From JAUVKT01 sp964634565 (GTDB lineage: Bacteria; Bacteroidota; Bacteroidia; Bacteroidales; VadinHA17): 64,000 nucleotides of DNA. The stretch lies in assembly GCA_964634565.1 (NCBI GenBank), contig CAZWLP010000002.1, positions 27,578 to 91,577 on the forward strand. Reading direction: 5' to 3'. The position numbers and the translations under genes are program-made. The notes beneath the pieces are model-generated. The model ran no database searches. It was not told the origin of the DNA and saw only the letters and a list, made by a program, of their open reading frames with translations. Below, piece after piece: positions 18,127 through 27,221 of the stretch (the stretch's first letter is position 1; each line of letters opens with the position of its first letter).

Positions 18127-18148
18127 ATTCTTTGTTCTAAAAAAGAAT
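18127..18148. promoter_or_regulatory. Perfect 7-base dyad upstream of the second Crp/Fnr gene
   Basis: ATTCTTT (18127-18133), an 8-base spacer, and AAAGAAT (18142-18148), 40 bases before the ATG at 18189. The 8-base spacer is the same as in the dyad before the other Crp/Fnr gene (444-461), though the arm sequences differ. Autoregulation is an inference. Confidence 0.35.
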
Positions 18149-18188
18149 TATCACTTTTGTTGTCAGAAGAACAGATCAAAAAAAGGTT

Positions 18189-18893
18189 ATGACAGATATT
18201 TTTGATAAAGAAAGCAGAACAAACTGTATTGTATGTAATGAGAAATCGTGTGCAGCCGCTGTTCTTAACATGAGCCAATTAGGTATTCTTAACGATAATA
18301 GCCGGGAAACTTTTATCCGAAAAGGTGAAACAATTTTAAAGTCCGGCGCACTGACCTCCCATATTGTCTATTTAAAAACCGGTTTTGTAAAGGAACACGT
18401 AGAAGGACCGGGGCAGAAATCAAAAATTTTGCAGATAATCAAGAAACAATCATATCTCGGACTTCAATCGCTGTTTGGATCTAAAATAAATCATTATTCA
18501 TATACAGCGCTCGAAGACCTGAAGGTCTGTTATATCGATATAAAGATTTTTAAAAATTTCCTGAAAGAAAGAGGTTCCTTTGCCCTGGAGGTATTAAGCT
18601 ATGTAAGCAGGGAGAGTCTGCAAAAAGATTTTCACCTGATTAACCAGGGACATAAGAAAATGTATGGCAGGTTTGCAGATGTGCTTATTTATCTGTCGGA
18701 AGAAATATTTGAGACACGTCAGTTTGATTTTCTTCTTTCACGCCAGGAGCTGGCTGAGCTGGCAGGTATGTCGAGAGAAAACACGGCAAGGGCCCTTACT
18801 CATTTTAAGAATGAGGGAATAATATTAATTGACGGGAAAAATATAGAAATACTAAAAACTGATCTTTTAAAAAAAATCAGCAGGAACGGGTAG
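18189..18893 (+). CDS. Crp/Fnr family regulator with N-terminal Cys cluster
   Basis: A 234-residue Crp/Fnr protein. N terminus has CIVCNEKSC (Cys13, Cys16, Cys21), resembling the FNR arrangement of clustered cysteines for an oxygen- or NO-labile iron-sulfur cluster; a further Cys (VCYID) occurs in the effector domain. The beta-roll spans about 35-140 and the helix-turn-helix is FLLSRQELAELAGMSRENTARALTHFKNEGII (about 180-211). It lies just before an NTF2-like lipoprotein gene and the acyl-CoA synthetase run. Sensing mode is inferred, not shown. Confidence 0.9.
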   Translation: MTDIFDKESRTNCIVCNEKSCAAAVLNMSQLGILNDNSRETFIRKGETILKSGALTSHIVYLKTGFVKEHVEGPGQKSKILQIIKKQSYLGLQSLFGSKINHYSYTALEDLKVCYIDIKIFKNFLKERGSFALEVLSYVSRESLQKDFHLINQGHKKMYGRFADVLIYLSEEIFETRQFDFLLSRQELAELAGMSRENTARALTHFKNEGIILIDGKNIEILKTDLLKKISRNG

Positions 18894-18919
18894 ACTTTTA
18901 TTAACATATGTATAATATC

Positions 18920-19399
18920 ATGAAAATCAGGCTTGTAATTGTAATTTTATTATTTGGGTTTTTAGCCTCATGTTCGGACAAAGAAAAGGAAAGAGTATAT
19001 AATTTGTCCGAGGCCGATAAAAATGAAATAACAAATACACTTTATAAAACACAGGATGCCTGGAATAGTGGTGATATTGAAGGATTTATGGAGGGATATT
19101 GGAAATCCGACAAACTGGTATTTACAGGTGTGGAGGGCCCTACCTATGGTTATTATAAAACCCTTGAAAGATATAAAAAAGGATATCCGGACACAGAAAC
19201 AATGGGGATGCTGAAGTTTACTATTAAGGATCTTTATCAGATAGACAGCAAAACAGCCCTGATGATCGGTCGTTTCTATCTTTCCCGGTCCCTTCAGGAT
19301 ATCGATGGCTACTTTACGCTTGTCTGGCAAAAAACAGACGGTAAATGGCTTATTATAAGCGATCATTCAAGCGGCCAGTTTGTAGGAATCCGTAAATAA
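18920..19399 (+). CDS. NTF2/SnoaL-like (DUF4440-type) lipoprotein
   Basis: About 159 residues from ATG 18920: leader KIRLVIVILLFGFLASCSD with a lipobox-type LASC, then a cone-fold pattern TLYKTQDAWNSGDIEGFMEGYWKSDKLVFTG and YFTLVWQKTDGKWLIISDHSS at the end. These features match the SnoaL/DUF4440 superfamily, whose members bind or isomerise small hydrophobic molecules; many have no known substrate. I prefer the second in-frame ATG because it yields a normal signal peptide (the first ATG at 18908 adds MYNI). Confidence 0.78.
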   Translation: MKIRLVIVILLFGFLASCSDKEKERVYNLSEADKNEITNTLYKTQDAWNSGDIEGFMEGYWKSDKLVFTGVEGPTYGYYKTLERYKKGYPDTETMGMLKFTIKDLYQIDSKTALMIGRFYLSRSLQDIDGYFTLVWQKTDGKWLIISDHSSGQFVGIRK

Positions 19400-19505
19400 A
19401 TATTTTTATCCTTCAGCCAGACAGAAAGTAAGATAGTTCCGTCTCGGAAAAGCAGTATAATTATTATCAGAATAGTTATCTTGCAGTTTACCAAGATCAC
19501 CAGCT

Positions 19506-21281
19506 ATGTTACCATCAAGAACCTTTGATCTACTTGATCGATTTCGCAATCAGTTTTCTGATAATTGCGCTTTTGCAGCAAAGCGCAACGGAGAGTGGCT
19601 TACTTATACAGGAGCTGAATATAACGAGATTTCACACCAGTTGTGTTACGGACTTATTAGTCTTGGCCTAAAGAAAGGAGATAAAATAATTACGATCACA
19701 AATAATCGCCCGGAGTGGAATTTTATGGATATGGGCATGTCGATGGCCGGACTGGTACATGTACCGGTCTATACTTCCCTTACTGATGATGAGTATAGTT
19801 ATATTTTTAATCATTCTGATGCAAAAATGATAATGGTGTCGGATAAGAAATTTTCTGACCGGCTAAAGCCTGTATGCGACAAACTTAAGAACGAGGTGCA
19901 TTTTTATTCGTTCGATAAAATAGATAATATTAAGAACTGGCTTGATATTGTTAATATCGGGAAAGAAGCCGGCGAAGAGATAAGAACTGAGGCTGAAAAA
20001 GTTAAATCGCAAATTACAACAGAAGACCTGGCTTCAATAATTTATACATCCGGAACAACAGGGGTGGCAAAGGGCGTAATGCTCAGTCATAAAAATCTGG
20101 TTCAGAATTTTCTGGCAGCATCAGAAGTATTTAATCTTAAAACCGGTGATCGCTTTCTGAGTATCCTGCCCCTCTGTCATGTCGGTGGAAGACTCGGTAA
20201 TTACCAGACACAATATTCAGGGGCATCGATTTATTACGCAGAAAATATGGGGACCATTGCAATAAATCTGAAAGAAATTAAAGCTACCGGCTTTGATGCC
20301 GTCCCCAGAGTACTTGAAAAGATTTATGATAATGTACTGGCTAAGGGAAGAGCACTAAAGGGATTTAAAAAGAAGATGTTTTTCTGGGCCGTAAAGCTTG
20401 GATTGAAATATCAGCCCTTTGGGATAAATGGTGCATGGTATTATTTTAAACTTGGTATAGCCGATAAGATGATCTTCAGTAAATGGAGAGAGGCCCTGGG
20501 TGGTCAGGCCCGCATTGTCGGTTGTGGCGGAGCAAGCCTGCAACCCCGCCTGGAAAGGATTTTTTGGGCATCCGGACTTAAAATACTTAATATGTATGGC
20601 CTTACCGAAACATCACCAATAATTACAATTAACAGGCAGCATAAAGATCTTTGTATGCTTGGCTCTGTCGGAGCACTTATAGACGGGGTGGAGTTAAAAA
20701 TAGCAGAGGATGGAGAAATTCTTTGTCGCGGCCATAATGTTATGATGGGTTATTATAAAGACGATGAGCTTAGCAGGGAGGCGTTTGATAGCGAGGGATG
20801 GTTTAAAACAGGTGATGTTGGCAGACTGGAACAGGATAAATTTTTGATGGTAACAGACAGGAAAAAAGAGATTTTCAAGCTGTCGAGTGGTAAGTTTATT
20901 GCCCCTCAGATACTGGAGAATAAGCTTAAGGAATCTGTGTTTATCGATCAGGCAATGGTGTTTGGAGAACATCAGAAATTTGCCAGCGCCATACTGGTGC
21001 CGGATTTTGCCTATCTGAAAAATTATAGTAAGGAACATGGAATTGCCGACAACAATGATGGCGAGAGCATGGTTAAAAATATGGATATAGTAAAGGCTAT
21101 CAGCGATGAGGTGAAGAGAATTAACAGATCTCTGGCCGAACACGAAAGAATAATGAAGCCCCAGCTTGTTCACGATATCTGGTCGCCAACAACAGGAGAG
21201 CTTTCTGCAAGCCTGAAGCTAAAACGTAAATCTGTAGAAGAAAAGTATCGGCAACGGATCGAATCGGTCTATCAAAAATAG
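19506..21281 (+). CDS. Long-chain acyl-CoA synthetase / AMP-dependent ligase
   Basis: A 591-residue ANL-superfamily enzyme activating fatty acids to acyl-AMP and then acyl-CoA or acyl-ACP. Motifs: P-loop IIYTSGTTGVAKG (about 178-190), MYGLTETSP (A5-like), GWFKTGDVGRLEQDKFLMVTDRKKEIFKLSSGKFIAPQ with the hinge Asp-Arg-Lys-Lys and the catalytic-Lys region. It opens a tight run: 8 bases to the GNAT-like gene and then 11 bases to the FAD oxidoreductase, consistent with one operon. Substrate chain length is not readable from sequence. Confidence 0.93.
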   Translation: MLPSRTFDLLDRFRNQFSDNCAFAAKRNGEWLTYTGAEYNEISHQLCYGLISLGLKKGDKIITITNNRPEWNFMDMGMSMAGLVHVPVYTSLTDDEYSYIFNHSDAKMIMVSDKKFSDRLKPVCDKLKNEVHFYSFDKIDNIKNWLDIVNIGKEAGEEIRTEAEKVKSQITTEDLASIIYTSGTTGVAKGVMLSHKNLVQNFLAASEVFNLKTGDRFLSILPLCHVGGRLGNYQTQYSGASIYYAENMGTIAINLKEIKATGFDAVPRVLEKIYDNVLAKGRALKGFKKKMFFWAVKLGLKYQPFGINGAWYYFKLGIADKMIFSKWREALGGQARIVGCGGASLQPRLERIFWASGLKILNMYGLTETSPIITINRQHKDLCMLGSVGALIDGVELKIAEDGEILCRGHNVMMGYYKDDELSREAFDSEGWFKTGDVGRLEQDKFLMVTDRKKEIFKLSSGKFIAPQILENKLKESVFIDQAMVFGEHQKFASAILVPDFAYLKNYSKEHGIADNNDGESMVKNMDIVKAISDEVKRINRSLAEHERIMKPQLVHDIWSPTTGELSASLKLKRKSVEEKYRQRIESVYQK

Positions 21282-21289
21282 TATTGTAA

Positions 21290-22456
21290 ATGTTATTACA
21301 GGAAGTATCTACAAAGAGAGAAAAAAAACAATTTCTCCTTGCGGCAAAGGAGGTTTATAAAAACGACAAGTATTGGGTAAGGCCCCTCGATAAAGAGATT
21401 GAGTCAATCTTTGACCCTGCCAGAAATGTCTTTTTTAGTCATGGTAAGGCAAAGAGATGGATCCTTATAAACAGTCAGGGTAAACTGATAGGAAGGATAG
21501 CTGCATTTATTGATTATAAGACATCCGAAAAGCAGGATCAGCCAACAGGAGGGATGGGTTTTTTTGAATGTATTAACAACAAAGAAGCATCTGCTATTCT
21601 TTTTGATGCAGCCCGCGATTGGCTTAAAAGTGAAGGCATGGAAGCCATGGATGGTCCAATAAATTTTGGAGAAAGGGATAAATACTGGGGCCTGCTGGTT
21701 GACGGCTTTACTCATCCGGCATATGAGATTGCATATAATCTTCCTTACTACCAGGCGCTTTATGAGGATTACGGATTTAAGACCTATTATAAGGCCGAAG
21801 GTTTTCATCTGGATTTGAATAAGCCCCTGCCCGACAGGTTCAGGAAGATAGCAGAGTGGATCCTTAAAAAACCCGAATATGAATTCAGGCATATTGAGTG
21901 GAGTAAAATGGATAAGTTTATAGACGATTTTGTTGATGTGTATAATGAAGCATGGGCGTCGTTCCAGGAGAATTTTAAACCCATGAAGGCTCCATATGTT
22001 AAAAAGACAATCAAAAAAATGAAAATGATCCTGGAGCCTGAATTTATCTGGCTGGCTTATAATAAGGGTAAGCCTATCGCGATCTACCTTATGTGGCCCG
22101 ATGTTAATATGATATTAAAACATCTTGACGGAAAGCTTACTTTGCCGGCCATGCTTAAGTTTCTATATCTTAAGAAAAGAAAAACGATAAGCAGGGCACG
22201 AGGAGTTTTAATGGGGGTAATACCCAAATTTCAAAACCTGGGCGTAGAATCCGGACTGGCACTTAATGTATATAACTCTACGAAAAGCATGCCTCATTAC
22301 AAGGAAATAGAGTTTTCCTGGGTTGGGGACTTTAATCCTAAAATGCGTAAGATGTGGCTTCATATAGGAGGTGAGCCGGTTAAGAACTATATAACATACA
22401 GGTACCTTTTTGACAGAAATAAGAAATTTAAAAGATATCCTATTCCCGAAGAATAA
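21290..22456 (+). CDS. GNAT-like N-acyltransferase family protein
   Basis: A 388-residue protein. The N-terminal half has FLLAAKEVYKNDKYWVRPL, RWILINSQGKLIGRIAAFID and MGFFECINNKEASAILFDAARDWLKSEGMEAMDGPINFGERDKYWGLLVDGF, which is the pattern of a large Bacteroidota GNAT-like family sometimes labelled N-acetyltransferase; a second acyltransferase-like half follows (PEFIWLAYNKGKPIAIYLMWPDVN, VESGLALNVYNSTKS). The context between acyl-CoA synthetase and an FAD oxidoreductase suggests use of acyl-CoA rather than acetyl-CoA. Function unproven. Confidence 0.7.
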   Translation: MLLQEVSTKREKKQFLLAAKEVYKNDKYWVRPLDKEIESIFDPARNVFFSHGKAKRWILINSQGKLIGRIAAFIDYKTSEKQDQPTGGMGFFECINNKEASAILFDAARDWLKSEGMEAMDGPINFGERDKYWGLLVDGFTHPAYEIAYNLPYYQALYEDYGFKTYYKAEGFHLDLNKPLPDRFRKIAEWILKKPEYEFRHIEWSKMDKFIDDFVDVYNEAWASFQENFKPMKAPYVKKTIKKMKMILEPEFIWLAYNKGKPIAIYLMWPDVNMILKHLDGKLTLPAMLKFLYLKKRKTISRARGVLMGVIPKFQNLGVESGLALNVYNSTKSMPHYKEIEFSWVGDFNPKMRKMWLHIGGEPVKNYITYRYLFDRNKKFKRYPIPEE

Positions 22457-22467
22457 AACCCGACAAT

Positions 22468-23910
22468 ATGAAATATGATGTTATAATTATCGGAGGGGGC
22501 CTTGGCGGACTTACTGCAGGAGCAAAACTTGCAAGGGAAGGCAGGAAGGTCCTGCTTCTTGAGCAACACGACAGGCCGGGAGGCTGTGCAACAACCTTTA
22601 AAAGGAAAGATTATATTTTAGAGGTAGGTCTTCATGAAATGGACGGACTGCATCCGCGCGACCTGAAAACAAAAATATTTAATGATCTTGGCCTCTTCGA
22701 CAGAGTTGAGTTTCTTCCTGTACCGGAGTTTTATCGCTTCGTCCAGGGCAGGCATAGCATAGTAATACCTCACGATCCCGAGAGGGCAACAGAAGAGTTA
22801 TTAGAGCATTTTCCGGAAGAAGAGAAGGGTATAAACTTATATTTTGAGAGTGTATTAAACGCAAGAAAAATAGCCGGAGCAAAGGATGCTCCAGCCGATA
22901 GAAATGTCGGCGAATGGCTCGATGAGATAATATCAAACGAAACACTTAAGCTGGTACTGCTGGGTAACCTGGGTTATTTTCACGACGACCCGTATACCCT
23001 TTCATATTATTACTACCTGACCGCACAGGGAAGCTATTATAATGGCAGGGCGAATTATATTAAGGGGGGGTCGCAGCAACTGTCTGATGCCCTGGTAGAT
23101 ATTATTGAAGAAAATCAGGGAATAGTATTGCTGAATACCCTTGCTGAAGCAATCGAATATAATAAGGATGGCACTGTCGGGGTAAAATATTGTGTAAAGG
23201 ACAGGGGGCCGATAGCTAAAGAGATTGCCCACGCCGAAAACATAGTTGTTAATTCATCACTCCCGCAGCTTGTAAATAATCTTCTGCCTGAGGGCTCGGC
23301 CACATCGCTCAAAGAAGAGATAAAAGATTTAAATATAGGAGCTTCGCTACTAACAGTATATTATGGGTTTAAGAAATCGCTGAAAAGCGTGGGCAATAAG
23401 AATTATTCTATATTTCTATACGACGAAAGCGTTAAGTCACAGGCCGATATACTGACAAATAATCACAGCGATTTTAAGACCAGGAGCTTCACCTTTGTAG
23501 ATTACAGTCAGCTTGATTCAGGACTTGCCCCAGGCGGCAAAAGCGTAGGTGCTGTTTGTTGTATAGACTACCTCGACGACTGGGATAAGCTTGATAAAAA
23601 GGAATATGTAAAGCGAAAAAAAGAGGTCGCAGAGATATTTACACAAAGACTTGATAAGATAATTCCCGGTTTTGCTGACTCTGTGGAATATGTAGAGGTA
23701 GGAACCTCACGCACTGTAAAAAGATATACAATGAATCCTGGCGGAGCGGTATATGGTTTTGCCCAGAATCCTTCTAAGCCAATATCATATCTGAATAAAC
23801 TACCTGATAATATATATCTGGCATCAGCCTGGGGTAAGTTTGGCGGAGGTTTTTCCGGTGCTATATTCAGCGGCTATATGACAGCCTTCGATATATTAAG
23901 AAAAAGATAA
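22468..23910 (+). CDS. NAD(P)/FAD-dependent oxidoreductase, CrtI/retinol-saturase type
   Basis: A 480-residue phytoene-desaturase-like flavoprotein. Rossmann dinucleotide motif at the start (VIIIGGGLGGLTAGAKLA), LLEQHDRPGGCATTFKRKDY (the CrtI-type PGG region), and the C-terminal FAD motif region NIYLASAWGKFGGGFSGAIFSGYMTAFDI. Relatives desaturate, isomerise or saturate carotenoids and related polyenes or retinol. Adjacent acyl-CoA synthetase and GNAT-like genes suggest a lipid-tail modifying pathway, but no phytoene synthase is in view. It is convergent with the DUF1295 gene (4 bases between stops). Confidence 0.88.
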   Translation: MKYDVIIIGGGLGGLTAGAKLAREGRKVLLLEQHDRPGGCATTFKRKDYILEVGLHEMDGLHPRDLKTKIFNDLGLFDRVEFLPVPEFYRFVQGRHSIVIPHDPERATEELLEHFPEEEKGINLYFESVLNARKIAGAKDAPADRNVGEWLDEIISNETLKLVLLGNLGYFHDDPYTLSYYYYLTAQGSYYNGRANYIKGGSQQLSDALVDIIEENQGIVLLNTLAEAIEYNKDGTVGVKYCVKDRGPIAKEIAHAENIVVNSSLPQLVNNLLPEGSATSLKEEIKDLNIGASLLTVYYGFKKSLKSVGNKNYSIFLYDESVKSQADILTNNHSDFKTRSFTFVDYSQLDSGLAPGGKSVGAVCCIDYLDDWDKLDKKEYVKRKKEVAEIFTQRLDKIIPGFADSVEYVEVGTSRTVKRYTMNPGGAVYGFAQNPSKPISYLNKLPDNIYLASAWGKFGGGFSGAIFSGYMTAFDILRKR

Positions 23911-23914
23911 GATC

Positions 23915-24814
23915 TTAAATAAAGCGCCTGACCCTCTTTTTATATTCGCTGTACCCTGGATATTTTTGTGTGGATATTGATTCGCTGAAATTGCTGCTTC
24001 CCAGAAATAGAAGTATCAGTAATACAGGACCAATTATCGACCAGTTAAGCCATGATCCCGTTGCACTTATACTAAAGAGGTAAAAAACTATCCAGACGCC
24101 CTGCTCCGCAGTGTAGTTGGGGTGGCGCGAAAGTCCCCACAGGCCATTGTCAATAAATCCCTTTTTATAATAATCAGGCAGACCTGAACCTTCTTTTTTC
24201 AGCCGGTTTTTTTCTTTATGAAAATTCCACTGTTGCTGATCGGCAACAGTTTCAAAAATAATAAGTAAAAACATAAGGATGGCAATGGTGTAATCAAAGT
24301 AAGACAGAGCACTACCATTAATGCTTCTTAAGGCTGGCAGTGTGATTAAAAGGATAAGTCCCATCTGGTAAAGAGAGATAAAAAACAGGTTAAATATCAT
24401 CCACCTCCACCTGTTCGATAATTCAGGTTTGTTTCTTAATACCGACCACCTGTAATCTTCTTCACCCGACCAGAACCGAATAGAGTATCCTCCCCTGCGC
24501 GCAAAATTATATGTTAGGCGGATACCCCAGGCCGATACCAGCAGGGCCATTAAAACAATCCTTGGCTCAAAGCCTGATCGGATCGCAATAATCCATATAT
24601 ATGCAATGGGCATTAAGCTCCATAGCTTATCAACCTGGCTGTAATTTTTACTTATAGTGCTAAGAATAAAACAGCCAAGGGAGGCAATCAGGTAAACTAC
24701 TATAAGCTCGTTTAATATTTCTTTTTGAAATGGATTAAGCGGATCATCAAAGCTTATTGCCAGTAAAGGGAGTACAATAATTGTTAATAAGAGGAGTAAA
24801 ATAGTTTTCCACAT
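23915..24814 (-). CDS. DUF1295 (steroid 5-alpha-reductase-like) membrane protein
   Basis: A 299-residue polytopic protein (about 7-8 hydrophobic helices). The C-terminal part carries GLWGLSRHPNYTAEQGVWIVFYLF, the signature of the DUF1295/SRD5A-ICMT superfamily, where the SRHPNY motif lies near the cofactor site. Members reduce steroid or polyprenyl double bonds or methylate isoprenyl cysteine; for the DUF1295 branch the substrate is unknown. It lies end-to-end with the FAD oxidoreductase gene, so it is not in the same transcript, yet both could act on lipids. Confidence 0.85.
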   Translation of the reverse strand: MWKTILLLLLTIIVLPLLAISFDDPLNPFQKEILNELIVVYLIASLGCFILSTISKNYSQVDKLWSLMPIAYIWIIAIRSGFEPRIVLMALLVSAWGIRLTYNFARRGGYSIRFWSGEEDYRWSVLRNKPELSNRWRWMIFNLFFISLYQMGLILLITLPALRSINGSALSYFDYTIAILMFLLIIFETVADQQQWNFHKEKNRLKKEGSGLPDYYKKGFIDNGLWGLSRHPNYTAEQGVWIVFYLFSISATGSWLNWSIIGPVLLILLFLGSSNFSESISTQKYPGYSEYKKRVRRFI

Positions 24815-24863
24815 GCCTTAATAATTTTAGACATGGAATATAGTTAATAAATTGATTGACAGC

Positions 24864-25289
24864 TTATATTTTCGGTCTGATTTCTTCCTTATATAAATCA
24901 CTAAATTTTTCCCCTATTTCATCCCTTACCCTCAGATATTCACCTCTGATAAATTCAGGAGTACCGGTGGCAAAAGAAGGATCGTCAAAACCAATATGTA
25001 ATCTATTCTTTACCCTGCCGGTAAATGAAGGACAATTTTCATTTGCTCCTCCGCAAACAGTAATAACATAATCCCATTTATCATTAAGATATTTTTCAAT
25101 CGGATCGGAAGTATGGTGACTGATATCTATACCAATTTCTTTCATCACCTCAATAGCCTTACTATTTAATTTGCCCGAAGCTTCTGTCCCTGCAGAATAT
25201 ACCTTAAGCCTGCCGTCGAAAGACTGCAGGAAACCGTGGGCCATCTGGCTGCGGCAACTATTGCCTGTGCATAATATCAGGATTTTCAT
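24864..25289 (-). CDS. arsC: Arsenate reductase, thioredoxin-coupled (LMW-PTPase type)
   Basis: A 141-residue protein from ATG 25289 (seven codons after an upstream in-frame ATG). It starts MKILILCTGNSCRSQMAHG with the P-loop Cys7-x5-Arg13 and has the redox pair VCGGANENC (Cys79, Cys86), so all three cysteines of the S. aureus pI258 ArsC mechanism are in place. It reduces arsenate to arsenite using thioredoxin. It lies downstream of the arsenic-type operon on the same strand, after a repeat element at 25330-25396. Confidence 0.93.
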   Translation of the reverse strand: MKILILCTGNSCRSQMAHGFLQSFDGRLKVYSAGTEASGKLNSKAIEVMKEIGIDISHHTSDPIEKYLNDKWDYVITVCGGANENCPSFTGRVKNRLHIGFDDPSFATGTPEFIRGEYLRVRDEIGEKFSDLYKEEIRPKI

Positions 25290-25329
25290 AACAGAAAGTT
25301 TGATGGACAATTAAATGAATATAACGTTT

Positions 25330-25396
25330 GTCATTCCGAATGAATATGAGGAATCTAAAAATCTGATTATAGATTTCTCGCTTCACTCGAAATGAC
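25330..25396. repeat. REP/MITE-like palindromic element
   Basis: GTCATTCCGAATGAA (25330-25344) and TTCACTCGAAATGAC (25382-25396) form an imperfect inverted repeat (13 of 15 complementary), with an inner AATCT / AGATT pair; the whole could fold as one hairpin. Similar GTCATTTCGAGTGAAGCGAGAAATC-like elements are scattered in Bacteroidota genomes. It separates the ArsP-like gene from arsC. Confidence 0.7.
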
Positions 25397-25441
25397 AATT
25401 TCAAAATAAATTCATATCATAGTAAATCAACCATTACACCT

Positions 25442-26488
25442 TTAAACCATTACATAGTTAAATATAAAGCCCACAATAATTATCCCAACAGCTACTATTC
25501 CAACAAAAACAGCAATCAGCTGCCATTTTAAAACCTTTTTCAAGATAATTATTTCGGGAAGGGAGAGTGCAATAACCGACATCATAAATGCAAGTGCGGT
25601 TCCCAGCGATACACCTTTTTCAATAAGAACACTTACTATCGGGATAACACCGGCTGCATTAGAGTACATAGGAACACCCAGCAGTATTGCCAGGGGAACA
25701 CCGTACCAGTTGTCCTTTCCGAGCAGAGAGCCAAGAAAATCTTCTGGTACATAACCATGAGCCCCCGCCCCAACAGCTATACCCAAAAGAATATATGGCC
25801 AGATCTTGCCTACAATATCTTTTACTGTGCTGTATCCGTTTTGCATGCGATCGTATATTGTAATCCGGGCAGCATTATCTTCACTGTGTTGAGCATTAAT
25901 AGAATAGACCCAGTCGGCAACATATTTTTCAAGACCAAGTTTACCAATAAGCCAACCGGAGCCAATAGCAATAATAAGACCTGTCGACACATAAATTAAA
26001 GCAACCTTCCATCCAAATAATCCAATAAGAAGGACCAGGGCCACCTCGTTAATCATGGGTGCCGCTATAAGGAAGGAGAAGGTTACCCCCAGCGGGATAC
26101 CTGCCTCAACAAAACCCAGAAACAGGGGTATGGCCGAACACGAACAGAAGGGGGTTATTATACCCAGGAGGGCAGCCATCACATTACCGGCAAAGAGAGA
26201 TTTTCCCCTAAGAAGATCCCTGGTTTTTTCGGGAGTTACCCAGGTTCTTAAAACCCCTACAATAAATATTATAAGAACTAAAAGAAGCATTACTTTAGGT
26301 ACCTCAAATAAGAAAAATCTGAGCGATTCGGTGAAGTGTTCTCCCGGAGTAAGAGAAAATACACTTTCTGTAGCCCAGTTTGAAAATAGTTCTAAATTTC
26401 GATATGCCAGATACCATAATGGCAGCGACATCACCGGCACAAGCCATTCCTTAAATTTCTTGTTTATACTTGCGATATCTGTTTTCAT
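25442..26488 (-). CDS. ArsP-like permease (DUF318 family)
   Basis: A 348-residue membrane protein with about 8-10 helices and the family hallmark GIITPFCSCSAIPLFLGFVEAG, containing the paired cysteines TPFCSCSAIP. Members include ArsP, which exports trivalent organoarsenicals, and relatives implicated in other heavy-metal export. The second half repeats the motif type (LGVPMYSNAAGVIPIVSVL). It lies 34 bases after the ArsG-like gene in the arsenic operon. Organoarsenical versus other thiophilic cargo cannot be decided from sequence. Confidence 0.88.
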   Translation of the reverse strand: MKTDIASINKKFKEWLVPVMSLPLWYLAYRNLELFSNWATESVFSLTPGEHFTESLRFFLFEVPKVMLLLVLIIFIVGVLRTWVTPEKTRDLLRGKSLFAGNVMAALLGIITPFCSCSAIPLFLGFVEAGIPLGVTFSFLIAAPMINEVALVLLIGLFGWKVALIYVSTGLIIAIGSGWLIGKLGLEKYVADWVYSINAQHSEDNAARITIYDRMQNGYSTVKDIVGKIWPYILLGIAVGAGAHGYVPEDFLGSLLGKDNWYGVPLAILLGVPMYSNAAGVIPIVSVLIEKGVSLGTALAFMMSVIALSLPEIIILKKVLKWQLIAVFVGIVAVGIIIVGFIFNYVMV

Positions 26489-26522
26489 TTTAGGTTATTT
26501 ATTAAATAAGCTGAAGGCAGTT

Positions 26523-27221
26523 TTACCTGATATATATTAAAATGTATATTAATCCTGTTGTAATAAAAATTATCGCAATAATCTTTCTGAACCAGAATTC
26601 AAAAGTTTTAATTCTGTTGTAGAAATTTCCAATAGAACCAATACTATAAGCAATTAGCCAGGAAAATAGTATAACCGGAATGCCCGTAGCAAGGGCATAT
26701 ACAACAGGAAGATATAAGCCCTTTGTGCCCGAGACAGTAAGCGGTATAAGAATCCCAAAAAATAATACTCCACTATAGGGGCAAAATGCAAGGGCAAAAA
26801 CGATGCCCAGAAGAATAATACCGGCGATTCCTTTCTTGCCTCTTTTTTCCATCTTTGAAGTCAGAGATCCTGACAAGGGGAGCTTTATCTTAATCACATT
26901 AAGCATAAATAAGCCTATAATAATTAATACCGGGCCAATTAACCTTTCTCCCCAGGTCTGTAAAAACCCTGATATTTTAAACTCACTGGCACCGAAATAA
27001 AAAATCAGGCCAATTGTGGTGTAGGATATTGCCCTGCCGAGGGTATAAAGAATCCCCTTATAAAAAACTTTTTGCCTGTTCTCTATATCTTTCCCTATAT
27101 ATGCTATTGCGGTAATATTTGTTGCCAGAGGACAGGGACTGATAGCTGTCATAAGGCCCAGGATAAAGGCAGATAGAATGGGAAGTTGCGTGGCCTCAAA
27201 GAAGTTTTGCAATACTTCCAT
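26523..27221 (-). CDS. ArsG-like/DsbD-family membrane transporter
   Basis: A 232-residue protein with six hydrophobic helices and the CcdA/DsbD-like segments LMTAISPCPLATNITAIAYIGK and FALAFCPYSGVLFFGILIP, each with a Cys next to Pro in the helix start. It resembles the family annotated as aromatic aminobenzylarsenical efflux permease ArsG. It overlaps the end of the ArsF-like gene by one base, so translation is likely coupled. In DsbD-like proteins the two Cys relay electrons across the membrane; here a transport or redox role is equally possible. Confidence 0.82.
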   Translation of the reverse strand: MEVLQNFFEATQLPILSAFILGLMTAISPCPLATNITAIAYIGKDIENRQKVFYKGILYTLGRAISYTTIGLIFYFGASEFKISGFLQTWGERLIGPVLIIIGLFMLNVIKIKLPLSGSLTSKMEKRGKKGIAGIILLGIVFALAFCPYSGVLFFGILIPLTVSGTKGLYLPVVYALATGIPVILFSWLIAYSIGSIGNFYNRIKTFEFWFRKIIAIIFITTGLIYILIYIR

